A DNA stretch of 64,000 bases from Chitinophaga pinensis (GTDB lineage Bacteria > Pseudomonadota > Gammaproteobacteria > Burkholderiales > Burkholderiaceae_C): the NCBI GenBank assembly GCA_943326015.2, contig CALPRQ020000003.1:1-64000 (forward strand), written 5' to 3'. A program made the translations under genes and the position numbers. The notes beneath the pieces are model-generated. The model did no database searches. It was not told where the DNA came from and saw only the letters and a program-made list of their open reading frames with translations. How positions within the stretch are numbered: position 1 is the first letter of the stretch; each line of letters begins with the position of its first letter. This document shows positions 41,846-51,506 of the stretch, one piece after another.

Positions 41846-43603
41846 TCAGTCCGAGGATTCTTCCTTGAACTGCATCCGGTACAACCTGGCGTAGGCACCA
41901 CCGCGTGCCAGCAGCTCCTGGTGACGGCCCTGTTCGACGAGGCGTCCATTATCCATGACCACGATCTGGTCCGCCCCCTCGATGGTGGACAGACGGTGCG
42001 CGATCACCAGCGTGCTGCGCCCCTGGACCAGGGTACCGAGCGCCGCCTGGACCTGGCGCTCGGATTCGGTGTCCAGCGCCGAGGTGGCCTCGTCGAGGAT
42101 CAGGATGGGCGCATCCTTCAGGAAGGCGCGCGCAATCGCGAGGCGCTGGCGCTGCCCGCCCGACAGCCGGGCGCCGTTCTCGCCGATCTCGGTCTGCAGC
42201 CCTTGGGGCAGGCGTTCGATGAACTCCATCGCATGGGCCGCGCGGGCGGCCTGCTCGATGCGATCGAGCGGGACATCCGGCCGGCCATACGCGATGTTGG
42301 CGGCCACCGTGTCGTCAAACAGCACCACCTGCTGGCCGACGAAGGCGATTTGCTCGCGCCACTGCGACAGCGGCAGCGCATCAATGCGAACACCATCCAC
42401 CAGGATGCGACCCGACTCCGGGTTGAAGAAGCGTGCCAGCAAGCTGACCACCGTCGTCTTGCCGCTGCCCGAACTGCCGACCAGGGCCACCGTCTGGCCC
42501 GGCGCGATATCCAGCGTCAAGTCGTCCACCGCCCAGGCGTCCTGGCCAGGATAGCGGAAACACAGTTGCTCGAAGCGGATATGCCCCTGCGCCAACGGAC
42601 CGGGCAGCGATGCGCCAGGACCCGCGGGCGACTCGGGCTCGGGCGGCAGGTCGAGCAAGGCATAGATGCTCTGCGCGCCTGCCAGGCCGCTCTGAATCGT
42701 GGCGTTGATATTGGTCAGGCGCCGGATCGGCTCGAACAACATGGACATCGCGGTGACGAAACCGATGAACTCGCCGGGCGAGAGGCGATCGTTGGCCGAC
42801 AGGCTGGTGGCGACATAGATCACCCCGGACACCGCCATCGCGGCCAGCACCTGCACCAGCGGCACGTTGGCCGAAGAGACCCTGATGGCACGCATGGTCT
42901 CGCGGCGCAAGCGCTCCACCACCGCCCGAAAGCGCCGTGACTCGTAGTCGTGCGCACCGAAGACCTTGATCTCCTTGATTCCCACCAGCGACGCATCGAC
43001 CATGCCGGTCAGTCGACCCGTGATGTCCTGGATGTCCTGATTCGAGCTGCGCAGACGGGCGCTTGCCACGCGGATGATCCAGGCCACTACCGGAGCAACG
43101 GCCACGATCAGCAGCGTGAGCTCCCAGGCGGAATAGAGCAGATAGCCGACCAGGCCGATGATCACCAGGGAGTCGCGGATCACGATGATCCAGGCGGTGG
43201 ACAGCGCCTGCCCGACCTGCGGAATGTCGTACAGGATGCGCGACAGCATCCGGCCTGGCGGCTCGGACTGATGCGCCGCCAGCGGCAACGCCATCTGGTG
43301 CTCGAAAACCCGCTGGCGCAGGTCGGCCACGGCCTTGTTGGCGACCCACTGGCTCGACACGTTGATGACGTACTCGGCCAGCCCCTTGCCCAGGAAAGCC
43401 AGCATCAGCAGCAGCGGCAGGCGCCAGGCGGCGGTCTTGTCTTTCTGGATCATGCTCAGGTCGACCAGTCCCTTGAGCAGGGCCGGCAGGACCGGCTCGA
43501 GCGCGGCGGCGGCGATCATCGTCAGCACCGACAGCAGCATCACCCGCCAATAGGGCATGGCCGTCCCGAGCAGGCGCCGGTAGAGGCTGATCGAGCCCTT
43601 CAT
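41846..43603 (-). CDS. msbA: lipid A export ABC transporter MsbA
   Basis: The 585-residue half-transporter has six transmembrane helices followed by an ABC domain: Walker [10 protein letters not shown], signature [14 protein letters not shown], Walker [12 protein letters not shown]. It flips lipid A-core across the inner membrane. Its start overlaps the preceding phosphatase gene by 4 nt. Confidence 0.95.
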   Translation of the reverse strand: MKGSISLYRRLLGTAMPYWRVMLLSVLTMIAAAALEPVLPALLKGLVDLSMIQKDKTAAWRLPLLLMLAFLGKGLAEYVINVSSQWVANKAVADLRQRVFEHQMALPLAAHQSEPPGRMLSRILYDIPQVGQALSTAWIIVIRDSLVIIGLVGYLLYSAWELTLLIVAVAPVVAWIIRVASARLRSSNQDIQDITGRLTGMVDASLVGIKEIKVFGAHDYESRRFRAVVERLRRETMRAIRVSSANVPLVQVLAAMAVSGVIYVATSLSANDRLSPGEFIGFVTAMSMLFEPIRRLTNINATIQSGLAGAQSIYALLDLPPEPESPAGPGASLPGPLAQGHIRFEQLCFRYPGQDAWAVDDLTLDIAPGQTVALVGSSGSGKTTVVSLLARFFNPESGRILVDGVRIDALPLSQWREQIAFVGQQVVLFDDTVAANIAYGRPDVPLDRIEQAARAAHAMEFIERLPQGLQTEIGENGARLSGGQRQRLAIARAFLKDAPILILDEATSALDTESERQVQAALGTLVQGRSTLVIAHRLSTIEGADQIVVMDNGRLVEQGRHQELLARGGAYARLYRMQFKEESSD

Positions 43604-44259
43604 TCCCGGCGCAACAGCTTGTCCACGAACCAGTTGCCCAGACGGCCGCTGTCGAAGCGCGCGGTCAGGGCCTGCTGGTCGTAGCGGGTTTCGATCCAGG
43701 TCGTGAAGTCGATCGGCTCCTTCGCGTCGTCATCGAGATAGCACTGCAGGAAGAAGTCGAGGATGGCGGTGCGGCCGAGCGTGAAATGGCCGTATTTCTT
43801 GCGCAGCTCGCGAATCTGGCCGATCGGCTCGCCGAGCTGGAAATGGCGGTAGAGGGTCGCTCCCAGCCCGGCCCGGTCGGCGCCGGACTTGCAGTGCATC
43901 AGTGCCGGATAGGCCATGCGCCGGAACAGATCGCGGGCTCCCAGCAGTTCCTCGACCGATGGCATGTCGCGCGAGTAGAGCCTGAAATCGACCAGCTCGA
44001 TGCCGAGCTCGCGGCAAACTTCCTGCTCGAGCGCGTAACCCCCGAACGGGTTGGGCCCGCGCAGATTGATGATGGTCTTGATACCGTACAGGCGGTGGTA
44101 CTTGCGGATCTGCGCCGGGCTGGGCTGACTGCAGCGGAACAGGCCACCGGGCAGCGGGTAGAAATTGTTGTAGATGGAACGGACAAAGCCGTGGTCCTCG
44201 AGCTGCATGCTGAGGTAGGCCCTGAGACGGCCAAATGGCTTCGTGAGGTCGTAAGACAC
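43600..44259 (-). CDS. dual-specificity/tyrosine phosphatase-like protein
   Basis: The protein of about 219 residues has the PTP signature HCKSGADRAGLG (Cys and Arg both present) and the LRGPNPFG general-acid region. A GTG at 44259 is taken as start; an ATG 17 codons later is possible. It heads the msbA-hldD-waa operon. Relatives are described as putative phosphatases acting on phosphoproteins or phospholipids; here a role in envelope synthesis is suggested by context only. Confidence 0.75.
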   Translation of the reverse strand: MSYDLTKPFGRLRAYLSMQLEDHGFVRSIYNNFYPLPGGLFRCSQPSPAQIRKYHRLYGIKTIINLRGPNPFGGYALEQEVCRELGIELVDFRLYSRDMPSVEELLGARDLFRRMAYPALMHCKSGADRAGLGATLYRHFQLGEPIGQIRELRKKYGHFTLGRTAILDFFLQCYLDDDAKEPIDFTTWIETRYDQQALTARFDSGRLGNWFVDKLLRRE

Positions 44260-44372
44260 GGCAGGTAGGTATTGGGACGGAAAAGCCTGGATTATGCCGG
44301 CGGACCGGCGGATAGACCGCGCCCAGCTGCGCGAGGCCTCGGTGCGCCGACTCGGGACGCAGGATTCCGGGC

Positions 44373-44378
44373 GACAAT
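44373..44378 (+). promoter_or_regulatory. likely -10 element of the gmhA operon
   Basis: GACAAT, seven bases before an in-frame ATG (44386) and 31 before the one preferred here (44410). It resembles TACAAT-type -10 boxes. No good -35 is seen. Start of transcription near 44385 would leave about 25 nt of leader with an AAGG ribosome site. Confidence 0.4.
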
Positions 44379-44409
44379 ATGGCCCATGGACATCAGGCAC
44401 AAGGCAGAC

Positions 44410-44979
44410 ATGGACAGCCTCTTCTCGCGCAACTTGGCAGAACATCTGGCATTGTTCCAGTCGCTGGGCGAACTGAATGACAGGGTTGGGCAGGCCGGCT
44501 GGTTGGCATCTCGGACGCTGCAGGCGGGCGGCAAGCTGCTGTTTTGCGGCAACGGGGGCTCGGCGGCCGACAGCCAGCATCTGGCGGCCGAGCTCACCGG
44601 CCGCTTCATCCTGGACCGCAAGCCGCTGGCTGCGCTCGCGCTCTCGACCGACACCTCGGCACTGACCTGCATTGCCAACGACTACTCCTTCGACGAGGTG
44701 TTCGCGCGCCAGGTGCAGGGCCTGGGTCGCGCCGGCGATGTGCTGGTGGGCATTTCGACTTCAGGCAACTCGCGCAACGTGATCCGTGCGGTCGAGGAGG
44801 CCAAGGCCTTGGGCATGTCGGTGATCGGTCTGCTGGGGCGTGACGGCGGCGCCTTGCGTGCGCTCTGCGATGTGCCCATCGTCGTGCCGAGCCCGACCAC
44901 GGCGCGCATCCAGGAGGCGCATATCCTGATCGGCCACACCCTGTGCGGGCTGATCGAGCAGCAGCTCGGCCTGGTCTGA
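44410..44979 (+). CDS. gmhA: phosphoheptose isomerase
   Basis: The 189-residue SIS-domain enzyme converts sedoheptulose 7-phosphate to D-glycero-D-manno-heptose 7-phosphate. It shows LLFCGNGGSAADSQHLAAEL, GISTSGNSRNV and TARIQEAHILIGH, the GmhA pattern. The ATG at 44410 has AAGG five bases upstream; the ATG at 44386 would add eight residues but has no ribosome site. It is the first step of ADP-heptose synthesis. Confidence 0.9.
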   Translation: MDSLFSRNLAEHLALFQSLGELNDRVGQAGWLASRTLQAGGKLLFCGNGGSAADSQHLAAELTGRFILDRKPLAALALSTDTSALTCIANDYSFDEVFARQVQGLGRAGDVLVGISTSGNSRNVIRAVEEAKALGMSVIGLLGRDGGALRALCDVPIVVPSPTTARIQEAHILIGHTLCGLIEQQLGLV

Positions 44980-45024
44980 CTTCGGTCTGCGCCCTGCAGG
45001 CCACGCTTTGAACGGTTTTCCCTC

Positions 45025-45966
45025 ATGACACTGTATTCCCCACCCGACCGGTCCCTCGTGGCCGGTCGCCGCATCCTGGTCGTCGGCGACGTGATGCTGG
45101 ACCGCTACTGGTTTGGCGCCGTCGAGCGCATCTCGCCCGAAGCCCCGGTTCCCGTGCTGCATGTGCAGCGCGAGCAGGAGCGCCTGGGTGGCGCGGCCAA
45201 CGTGGCGCTCAACGTCAAGACCCTGGGCGGCCAGGTGACGCTGCTGAGCATGGTAGGCCAGGATGAACCCGCGCAGCGCCTGCAGGCCCTGCTGCACCAG
45301 CAGGGCATCGCCACCGTGCTGGGCCAGGACCCGAGCCTGCAGACCATCGTCAAGCTGCGCCTGATCGGACGTGCCCAGCAGCTGCTGCGCGTCGACTTCG
45401 AGCAGGCGCCCGACCACGAGGTGCTCTCCCAGATGCTGACCGACTTCGAACGCGAGCTGCCCCGGCACGACGTGGTGCTGTTCTCGGACTACGGCAAGGG
45501 CGGGTTGGCGCATATCCCGCGCATGATCGAGCTCGCGCGGGCGGCCGGCAAGCCGGTGCTGGTCGACCCCAAGGGCAGCGACTACGCGCGCTACGCCGGC
45601 GCCAGCGTGATCACGCCCAACCGTTCCGAGCTGATGCAGGTGGTGGGCAGCTGGCAGGACGAGGCCGAACTGGAGCGCAAGGCGCAAAGCCTGCGCGAAC
45701 GGCTGGGACTGCAGGCGCTGCTGCTGACCCGGTCCGAGGAAGGCATGTCGCTGTTCGAGGCCGACCGGGTCTCGCATGTCAAGGCCCAGGTGCGCGAGGT
45801 GGCCGATGTGACCGGCGCCGGCGACACCGTGATCGCAACCATGGCCTTGATGCTCTGCTGCGGCCTGCCGCTGGAGCAAGCGATGGAGATTGCCAACCGC
45901 GCCGGTGGCCTGGTGGTGGCCAAGTTCGGCACCGCAACCGTGAGCTACGAGGAGCTGTTCGCATGA
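45025..45966 (+). CDS. hldA: heptose 7-phosphate kinase (separate HldE N-domain)
   Basis: The 313-residue PfkB/ribokinase-family enzyme phosphorylates D-glycero-D-manno-heptose 7-phosphate at C1. It has LVVGDVMLDRYWFG, ERLGGAANVALN and the anion-hole DVTGAGDTVIAT. In enterobacteria this is the first half of HldE; here it is alone, and the adenylyltransferase half is in the next gene, overlapping by 4 nt. Confidence 0.93.
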   Translation: MTLYSPPDRSLVAGRRILVVGDVMLDRYWFGAVERISPEAPVPVLHVQREQERLGGAANVALNVKTLGGQVTLLSMVGQDEPAQRLQALLHQQGIATVLGQDPSLQTIVKLRLIGRAQQLLRVDFEQAPDHEVLSQMLTDFERELPRHDVVLFSDYGKGGLAHIPRMIELARAAGKPVLVDPKGSDYARYAGASVITPNRSELMQVVGSWQDEAELERKAQSLRERLGLQALLLTRSEEGMSLFEADRVSHVKAQVREVADVTGAGDTVIATMALMLCCGLPLEQAMEIANRAGGLVVAKFGTATVSYEELFA

Positions 45967-47000
45967 GCCATCTGATGGACAAGGTCTGCGCGCGCGCGGA
46001 TCTGCCCGCGCGCCTGGCGGCATTGCCGCGTCCGCTGGTATTCACCAACGGCGTGTTCGACGTGCTGCACCGCGGCCATGTGAACTACCTGCACCAGGCC
46101 GCCGCGCTCGGCGGCTCGCTGATCGTGGCGGTCAATTCCGACGCATCGGCCAGGATGCTGGGCAAGGGCCCGGACCGGCCGCTGAACCGGGCCGAGGACC
46201 GCGCCGCCGTGCTGGCCGGACTGGCGTCGGTGGCGCTGGTAACCTTCTTCGACGAGCGCACGCCAGTCGAGCTGATCAAGGAAATCCGGCCTGACCTCTA
46301 CGTCAAGGGTGGCGACTACGACATGGAGGTGCTGGAGGAAACCCGCGTCGTGCGCAGCTGGGGCGGCGACGCGCTGGCGATCCCCTTCATTGATGGCTAC
46401 TCGACCACCTCGCTGGTCAAGCGCATCCGGGCCGGCGACAGCGCTGCGGCCCCGCGCAAGGCGGCCTTCCTCGACCGCGACGGCGTGGTCAACCTGGACC
46501 GGGCCTATGTCAGCCGCTGGGAGGATTTCGAATTCGTGCCGGGAGCCATCGACGCCATGCGCCGGCTAAAACAAGCTGGCTATGCCCTGGTGGTGGTGAC
46601 CAACCAGTCCGGCATCGCCCGCGGCTACTACACCGAGGCGCAATACCAGGCGCTAACCGCAGCCATGAAGCAGGCGCTGGCCGACGCCGGAGCCGCAGTC
46701 GATGCGGTCTACCACTGCCCGCACCACGCCAAGGGCGAGGTGGCAGAACTAACCATCGAATGCGACTGCCGCAAGCCCGCGCCCGGCATGATCCTGCGCG
46801 CAGCCAAGGAACTGAACCTGTCGCTGGCCGACTCGATCCTGGTCGGCGACAAGCCGTCCGACATCAAGGCTGCACGCGCTGCTGGCGTGGGCAAGGCCTA
46901 CATCGTGCAGTCGGACAATGCCGAGTCCGGCCAAGGCCTGGCCGGAGCCGATGCGGCCTATCCCGACCTCCGGGCCTGCGTCGAGGCTCTTCTGGCGTAG
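45963..47000 (+). CDS. hldC-gmhB: heptose 1-phosphate adenylyltransferase / heptose bisphosphate phosphatase fusion
   Basis: The 345-residue protein combines two steps. Residues about 20-157 are the HldC nucleotidyltransferase: TNGVFDVLHRGH with H36 and H39, and YSTTSLVKRI. Residues about 165-345 are the HAD phosphatase GmhB: DRDGVVN with D171 and D173, VVTNQSGIARG, and the zinc loop CPHH...CDCRKP. GmhB removes the C7 phosphate before HldC adds AMP, so consecutive steps are joined. The stop is directly followed by the waaA ATG. Confidence 0.94.
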   Translation: MSHLMDKVCARADLPARLAALPRPLVFTNGVFDVLHRGHVNYLHQAAALGGSLIVAVNSDASARMLGKGPDRPLNRAEDRAAVLAGLASVALVTFFDERTPVELIKEIRPDLYVKGGDYDMEVLEETRVVRSWGGDALAIPFIDGYSTTSLVKRIRAGDSAAAPRKAAFLDRDGVVNLDRAYVSRWEDFEFVPGAIDAMRRLKQAGYALVVVTNQSGIARGYYTEAQYQALTAAMKQALADAGAAVDAVYHCPHHAKGEVAELTIECDCRKPAPGMILRAAKELNLSLADSILVGDKPSDIKAARAAGVGKAYIVQSDNAESGQGLAGADAAYPDLRACVEALLA

Positions 47001-48305
47001 ATGACCCGCCTGCTCTACACCGCCCTGCTCCTGCTGCTGACCCCGCTCGCCCTGCTGCGCCTGTGGCTGCGTGGCAAGGGCAACCCCGACTACCGGCTTC
47101 GCTGGGGCGAGCGCCTCGGCTTCGTACCGGCCCTGCCCAAACGACAGCGCCTGTGGGTGCACGCGGTCTCGGTCGGCGAGGCGGTCGCCGCCGCGCCACT
47201 GGTGCGCGCCTGGCACGCCGCCCACCCCAACTGGGCGGTGCTGGTGACGACCACGACGCCGACCGGTTCGGCCCAGGTCAGACGGATGTTCGGCGACAGC
47301 GTCGAGCATTGCTACCTGCCCTTCGACCTGCCCTGGATGGTCGGCCTGTTCCTGCGCCGCAGCCGGCCCAGCTTGGGCGTCGTGATGGAAACCGAGATCT
47401 GGCCCAATCTCTACGCTGGTGCGCAGCGTCGCGGCCTGCCGCTGATCATGGCCAATGCCCGGCTGTCCGACAAGTCCTTCAAGGCCTACCAGCGCTTGCG
47501 CTGGCTGGTCGGCCCCACCCTGCGGCGCGTGGCACTGATCGCCGCCCGCGGGCGCGAGGATGCCAAGCGCTTCGTCGCGCTGGGAGCAACAACGAGCCAG
47601 GTCGAGGCGCTGGGCAACCTCAAGTTCGACCTCGAGCGCTCGCCGCAGGTCGTCGCTGCGGGCCAGGCCTGGCGCGACTGGCTGGGCCGCGAGCGGCCGG
47701 TCTGGATCGCCGCCAGCACCCATCCGGGCGAGGAAGAACTGGTGCTGGCCGCACACCGGCTGTTGCTTGAACAGCAGCCTCAGGCGCTGCTGGTGCTGGC
47801 GCCGCGTCACCCGGAGCGCGCCGAGGCGGTGCTCGCGGCGGTACTGGCGGCCGGACTGCCCGCGCTGCGCCGCAGCGCATTGGCGACTGCGCCCGAGCTG
47901 CCACCGGCTGGCTCATCAGCCACTGGCAATGGCGCCGTGCTGGTAGTCGACACCCTGGGCGAGCTGATGAACTTCTATGCCGCCAGCGACATCGCCTATG
48001 TCGGTGGCAGCCTGGTGCCCAACGGGGGCCACAACCCGCTCGAACCGCTGGTGCTCGGCCTGCCGGTGCTCAGCGGCCCGCAGGTGTTCAACTTCCGCGA
48101 GGTCTACGCCGAGTTGCAGGCGCTCGACGCCGTGACCATGGTTGACTCGGCAGATGCGCTGGGCCAAGCACTCTGCAGCGCTTTGGGTCAAGGAGTGGGC
48201 GCGCCGGCAGCCAACCCGGCCGTCGCCGGATGGATGCGCCAGAACCAGGGCAGCACCGCGCGGCTGATCGAACGCGCGCAGCGGCTGGCAGGCCTGCCGG
48301 CCTGA
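47001..48305 (+). CDS. waaA: Kdo transferase
   Basis: The 434-residue GT30 enzyme adds Kdo to lipid IVA. It has an N-terminal membrane anchor, the VHAVSVGEAVAA motif with the catalytic glutamate, METEIWPNL, and the C-terminal GGSLVPNGGHNPLEPLVLG. It begins on the base after the previous stop. Confidence 0.95.
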   Translation: MTRLLYTALLLLLTPLALLRLWLRGKGNPDYRLRWGERLGFVPALPKRQRLWVHAVSVGEAVAAAPLVRAWHAAHPNWAVLVTTTTPTGSAQVRRMFGDSVEHCYLPFDLPWMVGLFLRRSRPSLGVVMETEIWPNLYAGAQRRGLPLIMANARLSDKSFKAYQRLRWLVGPTLRRVALIAARGREDAKRFVALGATTSQVEALGNLKFDLERSPQVVAAGQAWRDWLGRERPVWIAASTHPGEEELVLAAHRLLLEQQPQALLVLAPRHPERAEAVLAAVLAAGLPALRRSALATAPELPPAGSSATGNGAVLVVDTLGELMNFYAASDIAYVGGSLVPNGGHNPLEPLVLGLPVLSGPQVFNFREVYAELQALDAVTMVDSADALGQALCSALGQGVGAPAANPAVAGWMRQNQGSTARLIERAQRLAGLPA

Positions 48306-48312
48306 CCACAAA

Positions 48313-48351
48313 CCGATGCCGCAGCAGACAGGACGCTGCCGGCGGCATCGG
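48313..48351. terminator. hairpin between convergent waaA and phosphomannomutase genes
   Basis: CCGATGCCGC and GCGGCATCGG form a perfect 10-bp stem around a second small stem. It lacks a T tract, so it may be a weak bidirectional terminator or only an mRNA-end structure. Confidence 0.4.
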
Positions 48352-48361
48352 CTTATGCGCT

Positions 48362-49744
48362 TCAGTGCGCCGAAGCCCCGATCACCGCGTCGGGCTTGAC
48401 GCGCTTGAGCAACGCCAGCATCTCGGCCTCGATCCGGTGCAGCGCTTCCTGCGTCTGGCCCTCGAAGCGCAGCACCAGCACCGGCGTGGTGTTGGAAGCG
48501 CGGATCAGGCCAAAGCCATCCGGCCAGTCCACGCGCAGGCCGTCGATGGTGTTGACCTGGGCCGGCGCCTCGAAGCTCGCGATCGACTGCAACTGGGTGA
48601 CGAGCTGATGCTGCTCGCCGTCGCCGCAGGCCACGTTGAGCTCGGGCGTGGAAAAGCTGGTCGGCAGGCCTTCGAGCAACGCGCCGGGGTTGGCGTGGCG
48701 GCTGACGATCTCCAGCAGGCGCGCACCCGCGTAGCTGCCGTCATCGAAGCCGTACCAACGCTCCTTGAAGAAGATATGGCCGCTCATCTCGCCGCCCAGC
48801 GGCGAATCGACCTCCTTCATCTTGGCCTTGATCAGCGAGTGTCCGGTCTTGTGCATCAGCGGCACGCCGCCGGCCTCGCGGATCGCCGGGGCCAGGCGCT
48901 GGCTGCACTTGACGTCATAGACGATCTGGCCGCCGGGTACGCGCGAGAGCACGTCCTGCGCGAACAGCATCATCTGGCGGTCAGGGTAGATGTTCTGGCC
49001 GCTCGGCGTGACGATGCCGAGCCGGTCGCCATCGCCGTCAAAGGCCAGGCCCAGGTCGGCACCGGTTTCGGTGAGCTTGGCGATCAGGTCGCGCAGGTTC
49101 TCGGGCTTGCTGGGATCGGGATGGTGGTTCGGGAACTCGCCATCGACCTCGCTGAACAGTTCGATCACCTCGCAGCCGAGCGCGCGGAACAGCTGCGGCG
49201 CCGAGGCACCTGCGACGCCGTTGCCGCAATCGACCACGATCTTCAGCGGACGCGCTATTCTGATGTCCGAGACGATGCGCGCGATGTAGTCGTCCTGCAC
49301 CGCCTGCTGACGCACGCCGCCGCCAGCGCGCCGGGGCGCCTCCTCGGCTTCCATCGATTGGCGCAGCGCCTGGATCTCGTCACCGTAGATCGCGCGGCCG
49401 GCCAGCACCATCTTGAAGCCGTTGTGGTGCTTGGGATTGTGGCTGCCGGTGACCTGGATGCCGGAGTTGCACAACACATTGGCCGCATAGTAGGTCATCG
49501 GGGTCGTGACCATGCCGATGTCAATCACCTGCACGCCAGCCTCGACCAGGCCCTCGATCAGCGCGGCGGCCAGCATCGGACTGCTCAGGCGGCCGTCGCG
49601 GCCGACTGCCACCGTGGTCTCGCCCAGGCCCAGCGCACGGGCGCCGAAGGCCAGGCCGAGTGCGCGCGCGAATTCGGTATTGAGCGCGTCAGGGACGACG
49701 CCGCGGATGTCATAGGCTTTGAAGGCGGTGGCTGGAACTTGCAT
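48362..49744 (-). CDS. phosphomannomutase/phosphoglucomutase
   Basis: The 460-residue alpha-D-phosphohexomutase has FKAYDIRGVVPD at the start, TGSHNPKHHNG with the phospho-serine, DGDGDRLG for the metal, GEMSGHIFF for substrate choice and RASNTTPVLVLRFE at the end. It is close to AlgC/ManB, which supplies mannose 1-phosphate and glucose 1-phosphate for LPS and exopolysaccharide. The ATG at 49744 is preferred; the frame is open further upstream without homology. Confidence 0.93.
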   Translation of the reverse strand: MQVPATAFKAYDIRGVVPDALNTEFARALGLAFGARALGLGETTVAVGRDGRLSSPMLAAALIEGLVEAGVQVIDIGMVTTPMTYYAANVLCNSGIQVTGSHNPKHHNGFKMVLAGRAIYGDEIQALRQSMEAEEAPRRAGGGVRQQAVQDDYIARIVSDIRIARPLKIVVDCGNGVAGASAPQLFRALGCEVIELFSEVDGEFPNHHPDPSKPENLRDLIAKLTETGADLGLAFDGDGDRLGIVTPSGQNIYPDRQMMLFAQDVLSRVPGGQIVYDVKCSQRLAPAIREAGGVPLMHKTGHSLIKAKMKEVDSPLGGEMSGHIFFKERWYGFDDGSYAGARLLEIVSRHANPGALLEGLPTSFSTPELNVACGDGEQHQLVTQLQSIASFEAPAQVNTIDGLRVDWPDGFGLIRASNTTPVLVLRFEGQTQEALHRIEAEMLALLKRVKPDAVIGASAH

Positions 49745-49845
49745 TGAGTTTGTGTGGGGTATGAAGACCCTTGCCATTGTAGGAAATCCTGGACGGCCTG
49801 AGCGCCGGTCTGCAGGCTTATGATGGAGGACCTCCACCCAGTCCG

Positions 49846-50361
49846 ATGAAAACCCCCTCCGTCCCCTTGTTCTCCACCGTCTGTCCCAGCCCGATCGGCG
49901 AGTTGCTGCTGGTCGGCCATCAGCAGGCGCTGTGTGGCTGCTGGTTCGCCAACCAGCTCGATATCCCGGGCTGGGCCGAGGCAGCGCCCTGGGAGCACGA
50001 CCATCCCCTGCTGCAGCGAACCATCGCACAGCTGGATGACTACTTCGCGCATCGCCGCCAGGATTTCGACCTGCCGCTGGACCATGCCTATGGCACCGAG
50101 TTCCAGCAGTCGGTCTGGCAGGCGCTGAGCCGGATTCCCTACGGCGAGACGGTCTCCTACGGCGAGCTCGCCCAGTCGCTGGGCCGGCCGCGCGCGGTGC
50201 GCGCGCTCGGCGCGGCGGTCGGTCGGAACCCGCTGGCCATCATCCTGCCCTGTCACCGCGTCGTCGGCGCCGACGGCAGCCTGACGGGATACACCGGCGG
50301 CCTGACACGCAAGTCCTTCCTGCTGCGGCTGGAGCAGACCCAACCCTCCCTCTTGCCTTGA
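49846..50361 (+). CDS. ogt: methylated-DNA-protein-cysteine methyltransferase
   Basis: The 171-residue suicide enzyme repairs O6-methylguanine. The acceptor cysteine is in LPCHRVVG, with YGELAQSLGRPRAVRALGAA for DNA binding. It overlaps the EamA gene as TTGA. No Ada domain is fused. Confidence 0.93.
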   Translation: MKTPSVPLFSTVCPSPIGELLLVGHQQALCGCWFANQLDIPGWAEAAPWEHDHPLLQRTIAQLDDYFAHRRQDFDLPLDHAYGTEFQQSVWQALSRIPYGETVSYGELAQSLGRPRAVRALGAAVGRNPLAIILPCHRVVGADGSLTGYTGGLTRKSFLLRLEQTQPSLLP

Positions 50362-51257
50362 AAACACCTCGATCCCTGACAGCCGACTTCCTGCTGCTGG
50401 CTGCCGCCTGGGGCAGCTCCTTCCTGTTCATGCGCATGGGCGCGCTGGAGTTCGGCGCCTGGACCACCTCGGGGCTGCGCATAGGCATCGCCGCGCTGGC
50501 CATGCTACCGCTGCTGTTGTGGCGCTGTGACTTGCAACTGGTACGGCGCAAGTCGGTTCCGCTGCTGCTGGTAGGCCTGCTCAACACCGGCATCCCGTTC
50601 GCGCTCTACTGCTATGCGCTGCAGCACATCAGCACCGGGCTGACGTCGATACTGAATGCGAGCTCGCCGCTGTTCGGCGCACTCGTCGCCTGGGTCTGGC
50701 TGCGCGAGGCACCCAACCGCTGGCGCTTGCTCGGGCTGGCGCTGGGCTTTGTCGGCATCACGCTGCTGTCCTGGAACAAGGTCAGCGTGGGCGGCGAGCA
50801 GACCGGCTGGGCGGTGCTGGCCTGCCTGGGCGCGACAATGTGCTACGGCGTTGCCGCCAGCATCACACGCAAGTATCTGACCGGGGTTCCGGCACTGACC
50901 ATCACCGCGGCCAGCCTGGTCGGTGCAGCGCTGGTACTGGCCATCCCGACCGCCTGGAACTGGCCCGACCGGATGCCGGGCCTGCCGGCCTGGGGCGCCT
51001 TGATCGCACTCGGGCTGCTCTGCACGGCCTGGGCCTATGTGCTGTTCTACCGACTGATTGCCGAAGCCGGCCCGGCCAAGGCACTGACCGTGACCTTCAT
51101 GGTGCCGCTGTTCGCGCTGGTCTATGGTGCGCTGCTGCTGGACGAGGCGGTCACGCTGGCGATGGCTGGCTACGGACTGGTGATCCTGCTCAGCGTCGCG
51201 CTGTCGACCGAGTTCATCCAGCCGCAGCGCTGGCTGGGGCGCCGACCGCGTCCTTGA
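50358..51257 (+). CDS. EamA/DMT-family transporter
   Basis: The 299-residue protein has about ten transmembrane helices in two EamA repeats (LLLAAAWGSSFLFMRMG at the start; AYVLFYRLIAEAGPAKAL in the second). The start codon is TTG at 50358, overlapping the ogt stop. DMT proteins export small metabolites; the substrate is unknown. Its 3' end overlaps the convergent psiF-like gene. Confidence 0.87.
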   Translation: MKTPRSLTADFLLLAAAWGSSFLFMRMGALEFGAWTTSGLRIGIAALAMLPLLLWRCDLQLVRRKSVPLLLVGLLNTGIPFALYCYALQHISTGLTSILNASSPLFGALVAWVWLREAPNRWRLLGLALGFVGITLLSWNKVSVGGEQTGWAVLACLGATMCYGVAASITRKYLTGVPALTITAASLVGAALVLAIPTAWNWPDRMPGLPAWGALIALGLLCTAWAYVLFYRLIAEAGPAKALTVTFMVPLFALVYGALLLDEAVTLAMAGYGLVILLSVALSTEFIQPQRWLGRRPRP

Positions 51258-51483
51258 CGCATTTCTTGACGAAGCTGTTCTTGGCCGCGCCGGCCAGCTT
51301 CTTCTCGCTGGCCTGCGCCTCGCAACTGGCCTGCGCCTCCTTCTCGCATTTCTTGAGGAAGCTGCTCTTGGCCGCACCGGCGAGCTTCTTCTCGGCAGCG
51401 GTGGCGTGGCAGCTGAGACCCTCGGCCGCCGCCGAGAATGTGATCATGGAGGCAAACAGGGCAAGGGCAATCGGCTTGATCAT
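51214..51483 (-). CDS. PsiF-repeat periplasmic protein
   Basis: The 89-residue protein has a signal peptide (about 1-20) and two PsiF repeats of the form C-x-A-x-A-x-E/S-KKLAGAAK-x-SF-x-KKC. Cysteines frame each repeat. E. coli PsiF is induced by phosphate starvation; the molecular role is unknown. It overlaps the EamA gene end by 44 bp on the opposite strand. Confidence 0.85.
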   Translation of the reverse strand: MIKPIALALFASMITFSAAAEGLSCHATAAEKKLAGAAKSSFLKKCEKEAQASCEAQASEKKLAGAAKNSFVKKCVKDAVGAPASAAAG

Positions 51484-51506
51484 GGTAGTCGCTTTGGTGG
51501 CTGGAT

